Numbered from the stretch's first letter, positions 24,579 through 34,114 are shown. The stretch: DNA of 64,000 nucleotides from Pseudomonadota bacterium (GCA_023388255.1 JAEWGO010000002.1:434001-498000); one strand, 5' to 3'. Notes: generated by a model from the sequence alone, not told the origin. Made by a program: numbers and translations.

Positions 24579-26429
24579 ATGGACGCCGGCCTGACCCTCA
24601 CCACCAACATGGCGCTCGTGTTCGCGTTGCTGGCGTTCACGATGCTGATGCTGGTGCTCGAATGGATCCGCGCCGATCTCGTCGCGCTGCTGGTGATCGT
24701 CTTCATCGGCATCACGCGCCTGCTGCCGGTCGAGCAGTTGTTCGACGGCTTCGCCGGCAACGCGGTGATCTCGCTGATCGCGGTAATGATCATGGGTGCC
24801 GGCCTCGATCGCACAGGCGTATTGAACAAGGCAGCATCGTTCATCCTGCGCCTTGCCGGGGGCGTCGAAGCGCGCGTGTCACTGTTCGTCAATGCGATGG
24901 CCGGCAGCCTGTCCTCGGTGATCCAGAGCCAGGCCTTGTCCGCACTGTTCCTGCCGGTGGTCAGCCGCGTCAGTTCGCGCACTGGCCTGCCGCTGAAACG
25001 CCTGTTGCTGCCGATGGCGTGCATGATCCTGTGCGGCACCAACGTGACGATGATCTCGAACTCGCCGTTGATCCTGCTCAACGACCTCATCGCCAGCGCG
25101 AACCGCAACCTGCCGCCCGGCGCGCAGACGATCCAGACCTTCAACCTGTTCGCGGTGGCACCGATCGGCATTCCGCTGCTGCTGGCAGGCCTGCTCTATT
25201 TCGCGCTCTTCACGCGCAAGCTGCTGCCCAGCGACGAGGAGCGTCAGAAGGTCACGCCGGGCCGCACCGAAACCTACTTCGCCGAGACCTATGGCATCGA
25301 CGGCGACGTGCTCGAACTCATCGTCACCAGCGACAGTCCACTGGTCGGCATGAGCGTCGGCGAAGTCGAGCAGTTGCGCGGCGCCCCGCTGATCCTCGCG
25401 CTGAAGACCGGCAGCGAGGCGCGCCTGGCGCCACCCGGCGACCAGATGATCTGGGTCGGCAGCGTGCTCGGCGTGCTTGGCAAGCGCGAATCGGTCAACG
25501 AATTCGCGAACACGCAGTTGTGCACGGTGCAGGTGCGCCTGCGCAACTTCGGCGACCTGTTCAACCCCAACCGAGCCGGCATCGCCGAGGCGGTGGTACC
25601 GCCGAACTCGCACTGGATCAAGAAGACCGTCGGCGAACTGCGCCTGCGCAAGACACACGGCATCTCGGTGCTGGCGGTCAATCGCGGCGAGCAGGTATTC
25701 CGCGAGGACGTGCGCCAGGTGAGCTTGCGCGCCGGCGACACGCTGGTCCTGCACGGTTTCTGGCGCGACCTCGCGCAGACCGCCGAATCGCGCGACTTCG
25801 TGGTCGTCACCGACTATCCGAAGGAAGAACACCGCCCAAGCAAGATCTGGCACGCGACCGCATTCTTTGCGCTGGCGATGAGCCTTGGCCTGTTCACCGA
25901 CCTGAAACTGTCGATCGCGATGCTGGTCGGCGCGGTCGGCATGCTGCTGACGGGCGTGCTGAACATGGACGAGGCGTACGGCGCGATCAACTGGAAGACG
26001 ATCTTCACGCTGGCTTGCCTTGTTCCGCTCGGCTGGGCGATGGATTCGACCGGAGCGGCCGCGTGGATCGCACAGGAGGTGCTGAAGTACCTCGGGGAAT
26101 GGCCGCAATGGGGCCTGCAGGCGGTGGTCGCGGTGATCGCGCTGCTGGTCGCGCAGGTCGTCTCGAACGTCGGCGCGACCGTGATGATGGTGCCGATGGC
26201 GATCAACGTCGCGCTCGCCTCGGGCGGCAACCCGGCCGTCTACGCGCTGATCGTCGCGGTCTCGACCTCGAACGTGTTCCTGATCCCGAGCGCGAACCCG
26301 GTCATCATGATCGTCGCAGGCCCCGGCGGTTATCGCGCCCGCGACTTCCTGCGCGTCGGCATTCCGCTGACGATCCTGATGCTGGTGGTGATGCTCGCCG
26401 CGGTGAACCTCGTGTTCGGGCGCGGTTAA
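24579..26429 (+). CDS. SLC13-type permease with two RCK_C domains
   Basis: A 616-residue inner-membrane transporter of the divalent anion/Na+ symporter superfamily. The N-terminal half has five or six helices (LLVIVFIGITRLLP, VISLIAVMIMGAGL) and a CGTNVTMISNSPLI segment in the substrate-binding region. Two cytoplasmic RCK_C (TrkA_C) domains follow (about residues 225-400, with SPLVGMSVGEVEQL). The second helical half ends with a SANPVIMIVAGPGGY motif. Substrate (sulfate, phosphate, carboxylate) cannot be told from sequence. The stop overlaps the convergent Rieske gene's stop by four bases. Confidence 0.88.
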   Translation: MDAGLTLTTNMALVFALLAFTMLMLVLEWIRADLVALLVIVFIGITRLLPVEQLFDGFAGNAVISLIAVMIMGAGLDRTGVLNKAASFILRLAGGVEARVSLFVNAMAGSLSSVIQSQALSALFLPVVSRVSSRTGLPLKRLLLPMACMILCGTNVTMISNSPLILLNDLIASANRNLPPGAQTIQTFNLFAVAPIGIPLLLAGLLYFALFTRKLLPSDEERQKVTPGRTETYFAETYGIDGDVLELIVTSDSPLVGMSVGEVEQLRGAPLILALKTGSEARLAPPGDQMIWVGSVLGVLGKRESVNEFANTQLCTVQVRLRNFGDLFNPNRAGIAEAVVPPNSHWIKKTVGELRLRKTHGISVLAVNRGEQVFREDVRQVSLRAGDTLVLHGFWRDLAQTAESRDFVVVTDYPKEEHRPSKIWHATAFFALAMSLGLFTDLKLSIAMLVGAVGMLLTGVLNMDEAYGAINWKTIFTLACLVPLGWAMDSTGAAAWIAQEVLKYLGEWPQWGLQAVVAVIALLVAQVVSNVGATVMMVPMAINVALASGGNPAVYALIVAVSTSNVFLIPSANPVIMIVAGPGGYRARDFLRVGIPLTILMLVVMLAAVNLVFGRG

Positions 26430-26776
26430 GTGCCCGGCCCCTTGCCGAGCACCACCGATCCGTCGACCACCTCGACCGGCATCGCGACCAGACCGCTGCG
26501 GCACGGACCCCCCAAACAAGCCCCGCTGTCGACCGCGAACGTCGCACCGTGTACTGCGCAGGTGATGCGCCCGTCGCGCACGAGGAAGCGGCCCGGCGCA
26601 TAGTCGAGATTGCGGCCGGCGTGCGGGCACTCGTTGTGGTACGCGAACGCGCGTTCGCCTTGGCGCAGCACGATCAGCTCGAAACCGCCCGTGGACGACT
26701 CGACCGGCACGGCGATCGCATCGCCATCGGGAATGTCGTGGAGTTGGCACAGCCCGGGCGAATCGCTGGCAGCCAT
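26426..26776 (-). CDS. Rieske [2Fe-2S] ferredoxin-like protein
   Basis: A 116-residue single-domain Rieske protein. Cluster ligands are visible as C-x-H in NECPHAG and C-x2-H in ITCAVHGATF, with 17 residues between, the spacing of dioxygenase-type ferredoxins. It probably shuttles electrons to an oxygenase or reductase not encoded nearby; NirD-like roles are possible. It is convergent with the SLC13 gene, overlapping it by four bases. Confidence 0.9.
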   Translation of the reverse strand: MAASDSPGLCQLHDIPDGDAIAVPVESSTGGFELIVLRQGERAFAYHNECPHAGRNLDYAPGRFLVRDGRITCAVHGATFAVDSGACLGGPCRSGLVAMPVEVVDGSVVLGKGPGT

Positions 26777-26866
26777 CTTTCAGCACTTGTCATGGCGCCG
26801 AAAACCCCCAAGATGGACCCGTAGCGCGCCGGAACGGGCGCGCATTCTGGCACAGGAGCTTGCGCG

Positions 26867-27136
26867 ATGTTCCACGGTCCGTTTCGTGTTTTCAGGCCAC
26901 GGCACCCGCTGGCACGTCTGGCCGTCGCCGTGCTCGGCGTGCTCGCCGTCGTGTTGCTGATCGCACTCGGCACGTTCGTGCTGATCGCGCTGTTGATCGG
27001 CGGCGGCGTATTCATGCTGGTCAATGCGTTCCGCGCTGCGCGCCGCCCGGATACGGCGCCGCGCGGCACACCGCCGCCGGGTGTCATCGAGGGCGAGTTC
27101 ACCGTGGTTGCCGATCGCGCCACGCCGCAAGGCTGA
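26867..27136 (+). CDS. Small membrane protein, conserved hypothetical
   Basis: An 89-residue protein with two closely spaced hydrophobic segments (LAVAVLGVLAVVLLIALG and FVLIALLIGGGVFMLVNAF, residues about 18-54) and a short soluble tail with VIEGEFTVV. That tail is familiar from small membrane proteins of Xanthomonadaceae, but no function is known. Probably a helical hairpin in the inner membrane with a cytoplasmic tail. High GC at third positions supports real coding. Confidence 0.7.
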   Translation: MFHGPFRVFRPRHPLARLAVAVLGVLAVVLLIALGTFVLIALLIGGGVFMLVNAFRAARRPDTAPRGTPPPGVIEGEFTVVADRATPQG

Positions 27137-27254
27137 GCCTTGTGCCAGTGGCTCCACGCGGCGAGCCACGCGTGGTGCTGGCAATGGGGCGATCCTCGAA
27201 CTATTTTCCCGCTCCATCCAGCGGGCGGACGTCGCCCTCCAACCGAAGATTCCG

Positions 27255-28292
27255 ATGAACGACTCCTCCCGCCGCGATGGCAACGTCGCGGTCGCGCCCG
27301 CGACGCCGCTGTTCGGTCCACGCGTACTCGTGCCGGTCGCCCTGCTCTCGCTGTACTTCGTGTGGGGCTCGACCTACCTAGCGATCCGCGTCGCGCTGGC
27401 CGGTTATCCGCCGTTCCTGATGGCCGGCGTGCGCTTCCTGTGCGCCGGCAGCGCGTTATACGCATTCCTGCGCTGGCGCGGCATGGCCGCGCCGACGCGC
27501 GCGCAATGGCTGAACGCGGCGACGACCGGCCTGATGCTGCTCGGGATCGGCAACGGCCTGGTCTGCTACGCGGAACAGAGCGTCGCCTCCGGGCTTGCCG
27601 CGGTCGCGGTCGCCAGCATGCCGCTGTTCGCAGCGGTGTTTGGAGGTCTATACGGCCAATGGCCGCGGCGCATGGAATGGCTCGGCCTCGGCGTCGGCTT
27701 CGCCGGCGTCGTGCTGCTCAATCTCGGCGGCAGCATGTCCGGCTCGCCGATCGGCGCGCTCGCGCTGGTCGTCGCCGCCGGCTCGTGGGCATTCGGCTCG
27801 GTCTGGAGCCGGCGCCGCAACATGCCGCCGGCCGCGATGAGCACGGCCGCACAGATGCTGAGCGCCGGCGCGATGCTGTTCGTGTTCGCGCTGCTGGTCG
27901 GCGAGCGCTGGCCGGCCGCGCCTTCGCTCAGTGCCAGCCTTGCACTGGTCTATCTCGCGATCGCCGGATCGCTGATCGGCTTCACTGCCTACCTGTACGT
28001 GCTGAACACGGTGCGGCCCGCGCTGGCGACCAGCTATGCCTACGTCAATCCGCCGGTCGCCGTGCTGTTCGGCGTGCTGCTCGCCGGCGAGGCCGTGCAC
28101 GGCCTCGACATCGTCGCGATGGCGGTGATCCTCGGCGGCGTCGCGCTGATTGCGCTGACCCGCGAGAAGAGCGCCCAGCCCGCCGCGCAAGCCGCCGATG
28201 CGGCGGCTGCGCAAGCTCCGCTCACAACTCCCGCAGCGCCGTCGTCACCGGCAGCCGCGCCGCGCGCAGCGCCGGATACAGGCCGCCGATGA
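27255..28292 (+). CDS. EamA-family drug/metabolite exporter (YedA-like)
   Basis: A 345-residue inner-membrane protein with ten predicted helices in two EamA repeats (LYFVWGSTYLAIRVALAG; LAIAGSLIGFTAYLYVLN; ATSYAYVNPPVAVLFGVLLAGE). This is the pattern of YedA-type exporters of amino acids or small metabolites. ATG 27255 starts just before the first helix. The last 24 codons (Ala/Pro-rich, from about 28222) lie antisense to the end of the ABC permease gene, a 71-bp tail-to-tail overlap, so the tail probably arose by loss of an earlier stop. Confidence 0.88.
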   Translation: MNDSSRRDGNVAVAPATPLFGPRVLVPVALLSLYFVWGSTYLAIRVALAGYPPFLMAGVRFLCAGSALYAFLRWRGMAAPTRAQWLNAATTGLMLLGIGNGLVCYAEQSVASGLAAVAVASMPLFAAVFGGLYGQWPRRMEWLGLGVGFAGVVLLNLGGSMSGSPIGALALVVAAGSWAFGSVWSRRRNMPPAAMSTAAQMLSAGAMLFVFALLVGERWPAAPSLSASLALVYLAIAGSLIGFTAYLYVLNTVRPALATSYAYVNPPVAVLFGVLLAGEAVHGLDIVAMAVILGGVALIALTREKSAQPAAQAADAAAAQAPLTTPAAPSSPAAAPRAAPDTGRR

Positions 28293-29541
28293 AGCCGATC
28301 GCGAGCGCCCATTTGATGCCGGTCCACAGCACCGGCGGGGCGACGCTGAACTGGAACGTGAGCTGGCCGGTCGAGCCGGCCGCAAGCGTCGACGCGGTAT
28401 AACCATTGAAGGCGAGCCATGCGACGAGGCCGCCGAGCACGCCGCCGGCGAGCGCGAGCAGCATCGTCTCCAGCATGATCGCGACGACCACCGGCACGCC
28501 GCGGAAGCCGATCGCACGCAAGGTCGCGATCTCTCTTGCGCGCGTCGCGACCGCGGCGAACATCGTGTTGAGCGCGCCGAATACCGCGCCGATCGCCATG
28601 ATTGCGCCGACCACGATGCCGATGACCGTGATGATCTTCGACGTGCCTTCGGACTGCTTGCCAAAATAGTTCACGGTGGTGTCGACGTCGACCTGCAGGC
28701 GTGGGTCGCTGGTCAGCGCGGCCTTGAACGCGTCGAACTCGGACGCGTCGGTCAGGCGCGCGAACACGCTGGTCACGCTGGCGCCACGGCGATACGCGCT
28801 GCCGACCACCTGCGTGTCGGCCCAGATTTCCGAATCAAGCGCATCACCGCTTTCGAAGATGCCGGCGACGGTCCAGGTCTGGCTGCCGAGCTTGATCTCC
28901 TTGCCGGGTTCGAGCCCGTCGAAATTCGCCTGCGCGCCCTTGCCGGCGACGAGTTCGTACTTGCCCGGCTCGAACCTGCGCCCGGCTACGATCTTCGCGT
29001 TCGTGCGCAGCTTCCACGCTTCCTCGCCGATGCCGCGCAACTGCACGCTGCCGATGTCGTCGGCGTCCTTGCCGCCCTTGACCGGCAGGTTGGCCGCGAC
29101 GACGAGCTCGGGCGAGACGATCGGCTTGCCGGCGTCATCGCGCGCGACCCCCGGCGCCTGTTCGATGACCACCGTGTCCTCATGCGTCAGCACCGACGAC
29201 ACTTCCGACGCGGACGCGCCGCGCAGCACGATCACGGTATCGGCGCTGCCGGTGCGCCGCAATGTGTCGGCGTATCCCTGTGCCATCGCGAGCATCGCGA
29301 CGAGTACGGCGACGACGCCGGCGATGCCGACCACGATCACCGCGGACGAACCGAGGCGCTGCGCGATCGTCGCGATGCCGATCGAGGCGACCGACGCGGT
29401 CTGGCGACCGCGCTGCGTCAGCGTCATCCACAAAACGAGTGCCAGCACGATCGCCAGCAGGCCCGGCCAGGGCAGGCTGAGGAACACGATGACACCGACG
29501 ATGACGACGAGGAACGTAAGCAAACCTTTCAGGAATTTCAT
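28222..29541 (-). CDS. MacB-like ABC transporter permease (second of two)
   Basis: A 439-residue permease with an N-terminal helix, a large extracytoplasmic MacB core domain (about residues 75-290) and three C-terminal FtsX-type helices (TVIGIVVGAIMAIGAVFGAL, ATLRAIGFRG, PALRAARLPVTTALREL). ATG 29541 is chosen for its GAGGAG Shine-Dalgarno; the longer frame lacks one. Last gene of an adaptor-ATPase-permease-permease operon, 11 bases after its paralogue. Such mechanotransmission systems export peptides or drugs, or handle lipoproteins; the substrate is unknown. Confidence 0.88.
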   Translation of the reverse strand: MKFLKGLLTFLVVIVGVIVFLSLPWPGLLAIVLALVLWMTLTQRGRQTASVASIGIATIAQRLGSSAVIVVGIAGVVAVLVAMLAMAQGYADTLRRTGSADTVIVLRGASASEVSSVLTHEDTVVIEQAPGVARDDAGKPIVSPELVVAANLPVKGGKDADDIGSVQLRGIGEEAWKLRTNAKIVAGRRFEPGKYELVAGKGAQANFDGLEPGKEIKLGSQTWTVAGIFESGDALDSEIWADTQVVGSAYRRGASVTSVFARLTDASEFDAFKAALTSDPRLQVDVDTTVNYFGKQSEGTSKIITVIGIVVGAIMAIGAVFGALNTMFAAVATRAREIATLRAIGFRGVPVVVAIMLETMLLALAGGVLGGLVAWLAFNGYTASTLAAGSTGQLTFQFSVAPPVLWTGIKWALAIGFIGGLYPALRAARLPVTTALREL

Positions 29542-29552
29542 GCGCTTTCTCC

Positions 29553-30713
29553 TCAACGTCCAGCCAACGCATCGACGATGTTCAGGCGCATCGCACGCAA
29601 CGCGGGCAGCGCGCCGATGACGATGCCGATCGCAACCGCGAGCGCGACACCCAGCACCCAGCTGCCGGCGCCGACATGCGGTAGCTGCATCACACCGCCA
29701 CTGGCGGCCGAGACGATCGGCGACAGCACGCTGACCAGCCCCAGCCCGATCACGCCGCCGAGCAGCAGCAGCAGCACCGATTCGGCCAGCACCATGCCGA
29801 GCACGCTCGCATTGGAAAAACCGATCGTCTTCAGCACCGCCAGTTCCGAGGTGCGCTCGCGCACCGCCTGCATCATCGTGTTGCCGGTCAGCAGCAGCAG
29901 CGTGAAGAACACCGCGCCCATGATCGAGGTCACGATCAGGCCGATATTGACCATCTGCTTGATCCAGTTCGCGGTCGCGGCCTGCTCGGTCTGCGTCTTC
30001 GTCTCGTGATCGGAATTGGCCGACAGCGCGTCGATCGCCTTCGCCACGCGATCGGCGTCGTTCGCGTCCGCCACGCGGCTGATGTACCAGCCGGCCTGGC
30101 CGCGGTTGTACGGCGTGGTCTCGTCGAAGTTCTTCCAGTGCAGGATGATCATGCCGCTCTGGAACGCCTTGTTGTCCTTCGACTTCATCACGCCACGCAG
30201 GTTGAAGCTCCAGTTTTTGCTGCCTTCCTTGTTCGGGAAGATCTGCGACTGCAGCGGAATCTTGTCGCCGATCTTCCAGCCGTATTTCTTCACCAGCACT
30301 TCGCCGGCGAGGATGCCGTTGAGGTCGGCGTCGTACGCCTTGCGTTCCTCCGGCGCGACTTCCACCTCGGGGTAGACCTCGAGGTAGTTCGGACTCACCG
30401 CGAACGTGAAGACCTGGTTGTGCGGATCCTGGTAGGCGCCGCCAAACCAGTTCGCATAGGCGACTTCCTTGACGCCCGGTACCGTCGCGATCTGCGCGCC
30501 GAGCGCCTGCGGCAACGGCTGGATGAAGGACAACCGCGCGCCTGTCTGCAAACGCTCGGCGCCGTTCGCGCTCTGCCCGGCCTGCGCGAACGAGACGCGT
30601 ACCGCATCCAGCATGCCGAACAGCAGGAATGCCGCGGTGATCGACACTAGCGTCAGGATCGTGCGCGCTTTGCGGCGAAACAGCGCGGCCCAGATGAGAT
30701 GGAGGTATTTCAT
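29553..30713 (-). CDS. MacB-like ABC transporter permease (first of two)
   Basis: A 386-residue FtsX-superfamily permease: cytoplasmic start MKYLHLIWAALFRRKARTIL, first helix, periplasmic domain (about residues 45-255) and three helices (IVTSIMGAVFFTLLLLTGN, AVLKTIGFSNASVLGMVLAES, ending PALRAMRLNIVDALAGR). It is paired with the adjacent permease, ATPase and adaptor, which together form a tripartite-type efflux or envelope-remodelling pump. It lacks a fused ATPase, unlike MacB itself. Confidence 0.9.
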   Translation of the reverse strand: MKYLHLIWAALFRRKARTILTLVSITAAFLLFGMLDAVRVSFAQAGQSANGAERLQTGARLSFIQPLPQALGAQIATVPGVKEVAYANWFGGAYQDPHNQVFTFAVSPNYLEVYPEVEVAPEERKAYDADLNGILAGEVLVKKYGWKIGDKIPLQSQIFPNKEGSKNWSFNLRGVMKSKDNKAFQSGMIILHWKNFDETTPYNRGQAGWYISRVADANDADRVAKAIDALSANSDHETKTQTEQAATANWIKQMVNIGLIVTSIMGAVFFTLLLLTGNTMMQAVRERTSELAVLKTIGFSNASVLGMVLAESVLLLLLGGVIGLGLVSVLSPIVSAASGGVMQLPHVGAGSWVLGVALAVAIGIVIGALPALRAMRLNIVDALAGR

Positions 30714-30872
30714 TGCAAACCTCGCAGATTGCAGCCGTTTCTTCCCCTTGGGGAAAGGTGGCGCGGAGCGCCGTATGGGGGTTCGGATGCTACGCGGATC
30801 AATCCATGGGCGAAGCGCCGCCGCTCGGCATCCCGCGTTGACCTCGCGGGGCCCGCCTGATGCCCGAAGGCA

Positions 30873-31562
30873 TCATGCAAGCGCGCCCTGCTCGACCAGC
30901 GTGCCCTTGTCCAGATGCAGCGTATGCCGCGCGTACTCGGCCGCCTTCGGATCATGCGTGACCATGATGATGGTCTTGCCGTGCTCGCGGTTCAGTGTCT
31001 GCAACAGGCCCAGCACGTCCTCGGCGGACTGCCGATCGAGATCGCCGGTTGGCTCGTCGCAGACCAACAGCTTCGGATCGGACACGATCGCGCGCGCAAT
31101 CGCGACGCGCTGCTGCTGGCCGCCGGACAACTCGGCAGGCTTGTGCGAGATGCGTTCGGCCAAACCGACCAGTTGCAGCGCGATGCTCGCGTTCTTCTTG
31201 CGCTGCGCGGCCGACAGCCTGGTCAGCAGCAACGGCAGCTCCACGTTCTTCTGCGCGGTCAACATCGGCAGCAGGTTGTAGAACTGGAAGATGAAGCCGA
31301 CATGGTTCGACCGCCATTTCGCAAGTGCGCCCTCACCGAGCTTGTCGATGCGTTCGCCGCCGACCGACAAGGTGCCCTCGGTCGGCGAGTCCAGCCCACC
31401 GATCAGGTTCAGCAGTGTCGTCTTGCCGGAACCGGACGGTCCCATCAGCGCGAGGAAATCGCCCTCGGCGATATCGAGGTTGATGTGGTGCAGCACCTCG
31501 ACCTTCTGCTTGCCGCGCTCGTAGGTCTTGCTGAGATTCTTGATTTCGACCAGGTTGCCCAT
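30873..31562 (-). CDS. ABC transporter ATP-binding protein (LolD/MacB-like)
   Basis: A 229-residue ATPase with Walker A GPSGSGKTT, Q-loop FQFYNLLP, signature LSGGQQQRVAIARA, Walker B LLVCDEPTGDLD and H-loop VTHD. The YERGKQKVEVLHHINLDI start and the LNLIGGLDSPTEG motif are typical of the LolD/MacB/FtsE group. It energises the two permeases encoded downstream; 159 bases separate it from them, without an obvious promoter or terminator. Confidence 0.93.
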   Translation of the reverse strand: MGNLVEIKNLSKTYERGKQKVEVLHHINLDIAEGDFLALMGPSGSGKTTLLNLIGGLDSPTEGTLSVGGERIDKLGEGALAKWRSNHVGFIFQFYNLLPMLTAQKNVELPLLLTRLSAAQRKKNASIALQLVGLAERISHKPAELSGGQQQRVAIARAIVSDPKLLVCDEPTGDLDRQSAEDVLGLLQTLNREHGKTIIMVTHDPKAAEYARHTLHLDKGTLVEQGALA

Positions 31563-31630
31563 CGCGTGTTCCTCGGCTGGATGCGTTCGTACGACGATCC
31601 GGAGCATCGCTTCTCGACACTCCGCAAGAG

Positions 31631-32860
31631 CTATTTCGCGTCCTTCAATTCCACTTTCGCGCCATCGGCCATGTCGGGCGGAGGCTGCTTGACCACGCGC
31701 GCCCCGGCGGCGATGCCTTCGGCGAGGCGCAGGTCGCCGAAGCTCTTGCCTGCGGTGACCGCCTTGGCACGCGCACGTCCACCGTCGATTGCGAACACGA
31801 TGTCCCTGCCATCGCGTTTGACGATCGCCGAACCCGGCACCAGGGCGCCCTTCGGCGGCGGCGCGGCCGCATCGACCGGTTTTGCTTCCTCCAGGAACGA
31901 CACGCGCACGCCCATCTCCGGCAGGATGCGCGGGTCTTTCCGGTCGAGCGCGACGCGCACCTTCACGGTCGCCTTGCCGCGATCCGCGCTCGGAATGATC
32001 GCGATCACGTGCGCCGGGATCTGCCAGTCCGGATATGCATCGAGCACGGCCTGAGCAGGCTGTTTCGGCTGCACGCGGTTGATGTAGGACTCGGTCACGT
32101 CGACTTCGATCTCGAGCGAATCCATGTCGACGATCGTGCCGACGCCGGTGCGCGTGAAACCGCCGCCGGCCGACAGTGGCGAAACGATCTCGCCGACCTG
32201 CGCCGCCTTCGCAGTGACCACGCCGGCGAACGGTGCACGCACCGTGCAGTAGTCGAGCTGCACCTGTGCGGCGCGCACACCGGCCTCGGCCACCTCGACC
32301 TGCTTGCGTTGCGTTTCGAGCTGCGAGAGCTGCGTGTCGACCTGCGTGCGCGCGACCTCGACCGACTGCGTCGAGACCAGCTTGCGCGCAACCAGATCCT
32401 CGGCCCGTCCGAGATCGCGCCGGCCCTGCGCCAACTGCGCCTGAAACTGCGCCAATTGCGCCCGCGCGGCGCGCAATCCGGCCTCGGCCTGCGCCAACTG
32501 CGCCTTTTGCGCGGTGCCCTCCAAGGTCGCCAGCACCTGGCCGGCTTCGACGCGCTCGCCTTCCTCGATCAGCACCTGCGTCAAGGTACCGGTGATCTGC
32601 GCCGAGACGGTCGCCTGCCGCCGCGCGGTGACGTAGCCGGTCGCCTGCAGTACAGCCGCCGAACTGCCGCCCGCGCTCGGCGCCGATGCGGTGGCCGCCT
32701 CGACCTCGAACGCCTTCGCCGCGCGCAGCGTCACCCACGTGACGACACCGATCGCGGTCAGCAACAGCAGGACGGCAGCGATCCAGATCGGCGTGCGCGA
32801 AGCAGCCTCGGTTTTGCTGCGATCGATGCGCAACTGGTGCAGCAGATCCTTGTTTTCCAC
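31631..32860 (-). CDS. Periplasmic adaptor (HlyD/MacA-like) of ABC efflux system
   Basis: A 409-residue membrane-fusion protein: a short cytoplasmic start (ENKDLLHQLRIDRSK), one membrane anchor (IWIAAVLLLLTAIGVVTWV), a lipoyl half-motif (VSAQITGTLTQVLIEEGERVEAGQVLATLEG), a coiled-coil hairpin (about residues 100-190, Gln/Ala/Leu-rich), the second lipoyl half (VRAPFAGVVTAKAAQVGEIV) and beta-barrel domains. GTG 32860 is preferred because it matches the usual adaptor N-terminus; an upstream in-frame ATG would add 39 unlikely residues. First gene of the operon. Confidence 0.88.
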   Translation of the reverse strand: MENKDLLHQLRIDRSKTEAASRTPIWIAAVLLLLTAIGVVTWVTLRAAKAFEVEAATASAPSAGGSSAAVLQATGYVTARRQATVSAQITGTLTQVLIEEGERVEAGQVLATLEGTAQKAQLAQAEAGLRAARAQLAQFQAQLAQGRRDLGRAEDLVARKLVSTQSVEVARTQVDTQLSQLETQRKQVEVAEAGVRAAQVQLDYCTVRAPFAGVVTAKAAQVGEIVSPLSAGGGFTRTGVGTIVDMDSLEIEVDVTESYINRVQPKQPAQAVLDAYPDWQIPAHVIAIIPSADRGKATVKVRVALDRKDPRILPEMGVRVSFLEEAKPVDAAAPPPKGALVPGSAIVKRDGRDIVFAIDGGRARAKAVTAGKSFGDLRLAEGIAAGARVVKQPPPDMADGAKVELKDAK

Positions 32861-32960
32861 CCGACATCCCCGTGCGGCGGTGCAGCTTTGAAGTGTGCCA
32901 TAGAGTCGTGTAGATACCTGAGGGCCGCAAGGCATCTCCATCACACGCGGAGGATGACAA

Positions 32961-33392
32961 GTGTCAGCAGACAGCACCGGCTATTCCGACAAACCGGTCT
33001 GGCAGAAGCTCGGCATCAAGACCGGCATGCGCGTGCGCGTGCTGGATGCGCCGGGCGACTATGCGGCGCTGGTCGGCACCGACGATGCGACATTCGCGCT
33101 CGTCGGTGCGCGCACAGCGCTCGACCTCGCGCATGTGTTCGCCACCTCGGCAACGGTGCTCGCCAGGAACATCGATGCGCTGGCGAACGTGCTGCCAGCC
33201 GATGGCATCCTCTGGGTATCGTGGCCGAAGAAGGCCTCGAAGGTGCCGACCGACATCAGCGAAGACACGGTGCGTGCGATCGCGCTTCCGCTCGGGCTGG
33301 TCGACGTCAAGGTCTGCGCGATCGACGCCGTGTGGTCCGGCCTGAAGCTGGTATGGCGCCGCGAAATGCGCGCCGGCAAGCCGCGCGCCTGA
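32961..33392 (+). CDS. DUF3052 family protein
   Basis: A 143-residue soluble protein starting at GTG 32961 with GGAGG eight bases before. It has the DUF3052 pattern: GYSDKPVWQKLGIKTGMRVRVL, a central Ala-rich segment, DGILWVSWPKKASKVPTDISEDTVR and a C-terminal VWSGLKLVWRR. The family resembles a small Rossmann-like domain; biochemical role unknown. It is divergent from the ABC operon and followed by the FAH hydrolase gene. Confidence 0.88.
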   Translation: MSADSTGYSDKPVWQKLGIKTGMRVRVLDAPGDYAALVGTDDATFALVGARTALDLAHVFATSATVLARNIDALANVLPADGILWVSWPKKASKVPTDISEDTVRAIALPLGLVDVKVCAIDAVWSGLKLVWRREMRAGKPRA

Positions 33393-33436
33393 AACGCGCT
33401 GCTATCCTGCGCGTTTCGCACCGCCGGAGATCTGCC

Positions 33437-34114
33437 ATGCCCTTCACGCTGTCCGTGCCGACGATCCCGGTTCTCGGTGACGACACTCGCTTTCCGGTGC
33501 GTCGCATCTACTGCATCGGTCGCAACTACGCCGAGCACGCGAAGGAGATGGGTGCCGAGGTGAACCGCACGCAGCCGATGTTCTTCCTGAAGCCGGCCGA
33601 TGCGATCGTGACCGACGGCGCCGACATTCCATATCCATCGGCGACGCAGGAGCTGCACCACGAGGTCGAGATGATCGTCGCGCTTGCCGGCGGCGGCCGC
33701 GACATCCCGCTCGAACGTGCGCTCGATGGCGTGTTCGGCTATGGCGTCGGCCTTGATCTGACGCGTCGCGACCTGCAGGCCGCCGCGAAGGCGAAAAGCT
33801 GGCCGTGGGACGTGGCGAAGGGTTTCGATCATTCGGCGCCGGTTTCGGCATTGCGTCGCGTCGCCGAAAGCGGCCATCCCGATCGAGCGAAACTGGCGCT
33901 CGACGTCAACGGCCAGATGCGCCAGTCGTCGGACATCGACCAGATGATCTTCGGCGTCGCCGAGATCATCCACGAACTTTCGAAGCTGTGGACGCTTGGC
34001 GCCGGCGACCTGATCTTCACCGGCACCCCGGCCGGCGTTGCTGCGCTGCAGCGAGGGGATCGCGTACATGCCATGCTGGAGGGCATCGCGACGCTCGACA
34101 GTCGCATCATCTAG
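33437..34114 (+). CDS. Fumarylacetoacetate hydrolase (FAH) family protein
   Basis: A 225-residue hydrolase of the FAH superfamily, most like fumarylpyruvate/acylpyruvate hydrolases that cleave C-C bonds of beta-diketo acids with a divalent metal. Metal-binding acids are visible in HHEVEMIVAL (E-x-E, about residues 76-78) and GLDLTRRD; CIGRNYAEHAKEMG and LWTLGAGDLIFTGTPAGV are family signatures. ATG 33437 lies just after a CCGGAGA Shine-Dalgarno. No aromatic-degradation genes are adjacent, so the substrate is undetermined. Confidence 0.9.
   Translation: MPFTLSVPTIPVLGDDTRFPVRRIYCIGRNYAEHAKEMGAEVNRTQPMFFLKPADAIVTDGADIPYPSATQELHHEVEMIVALAGGGRDIPLERALDGVFGYGVGLDLTRRDLQAAAKAKSWPWDVAKGFDHSAPVSALRRVAESGHPDRAKLALDVNGQMRQSSDIDQMIFGVAEIIHELSKLWTLGAGDLIFTGTPAGVAALQRGDRVHAMLEGIATLDSRII

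Noticed and set aside
30714..30872. Possible small gene or repeat between ABC ATPase and permease genes
   Set aside because: Only a TTCCCCTTGGGGAA-type palindromic fragment is visible, with no coding signal and no second copy found in the window.
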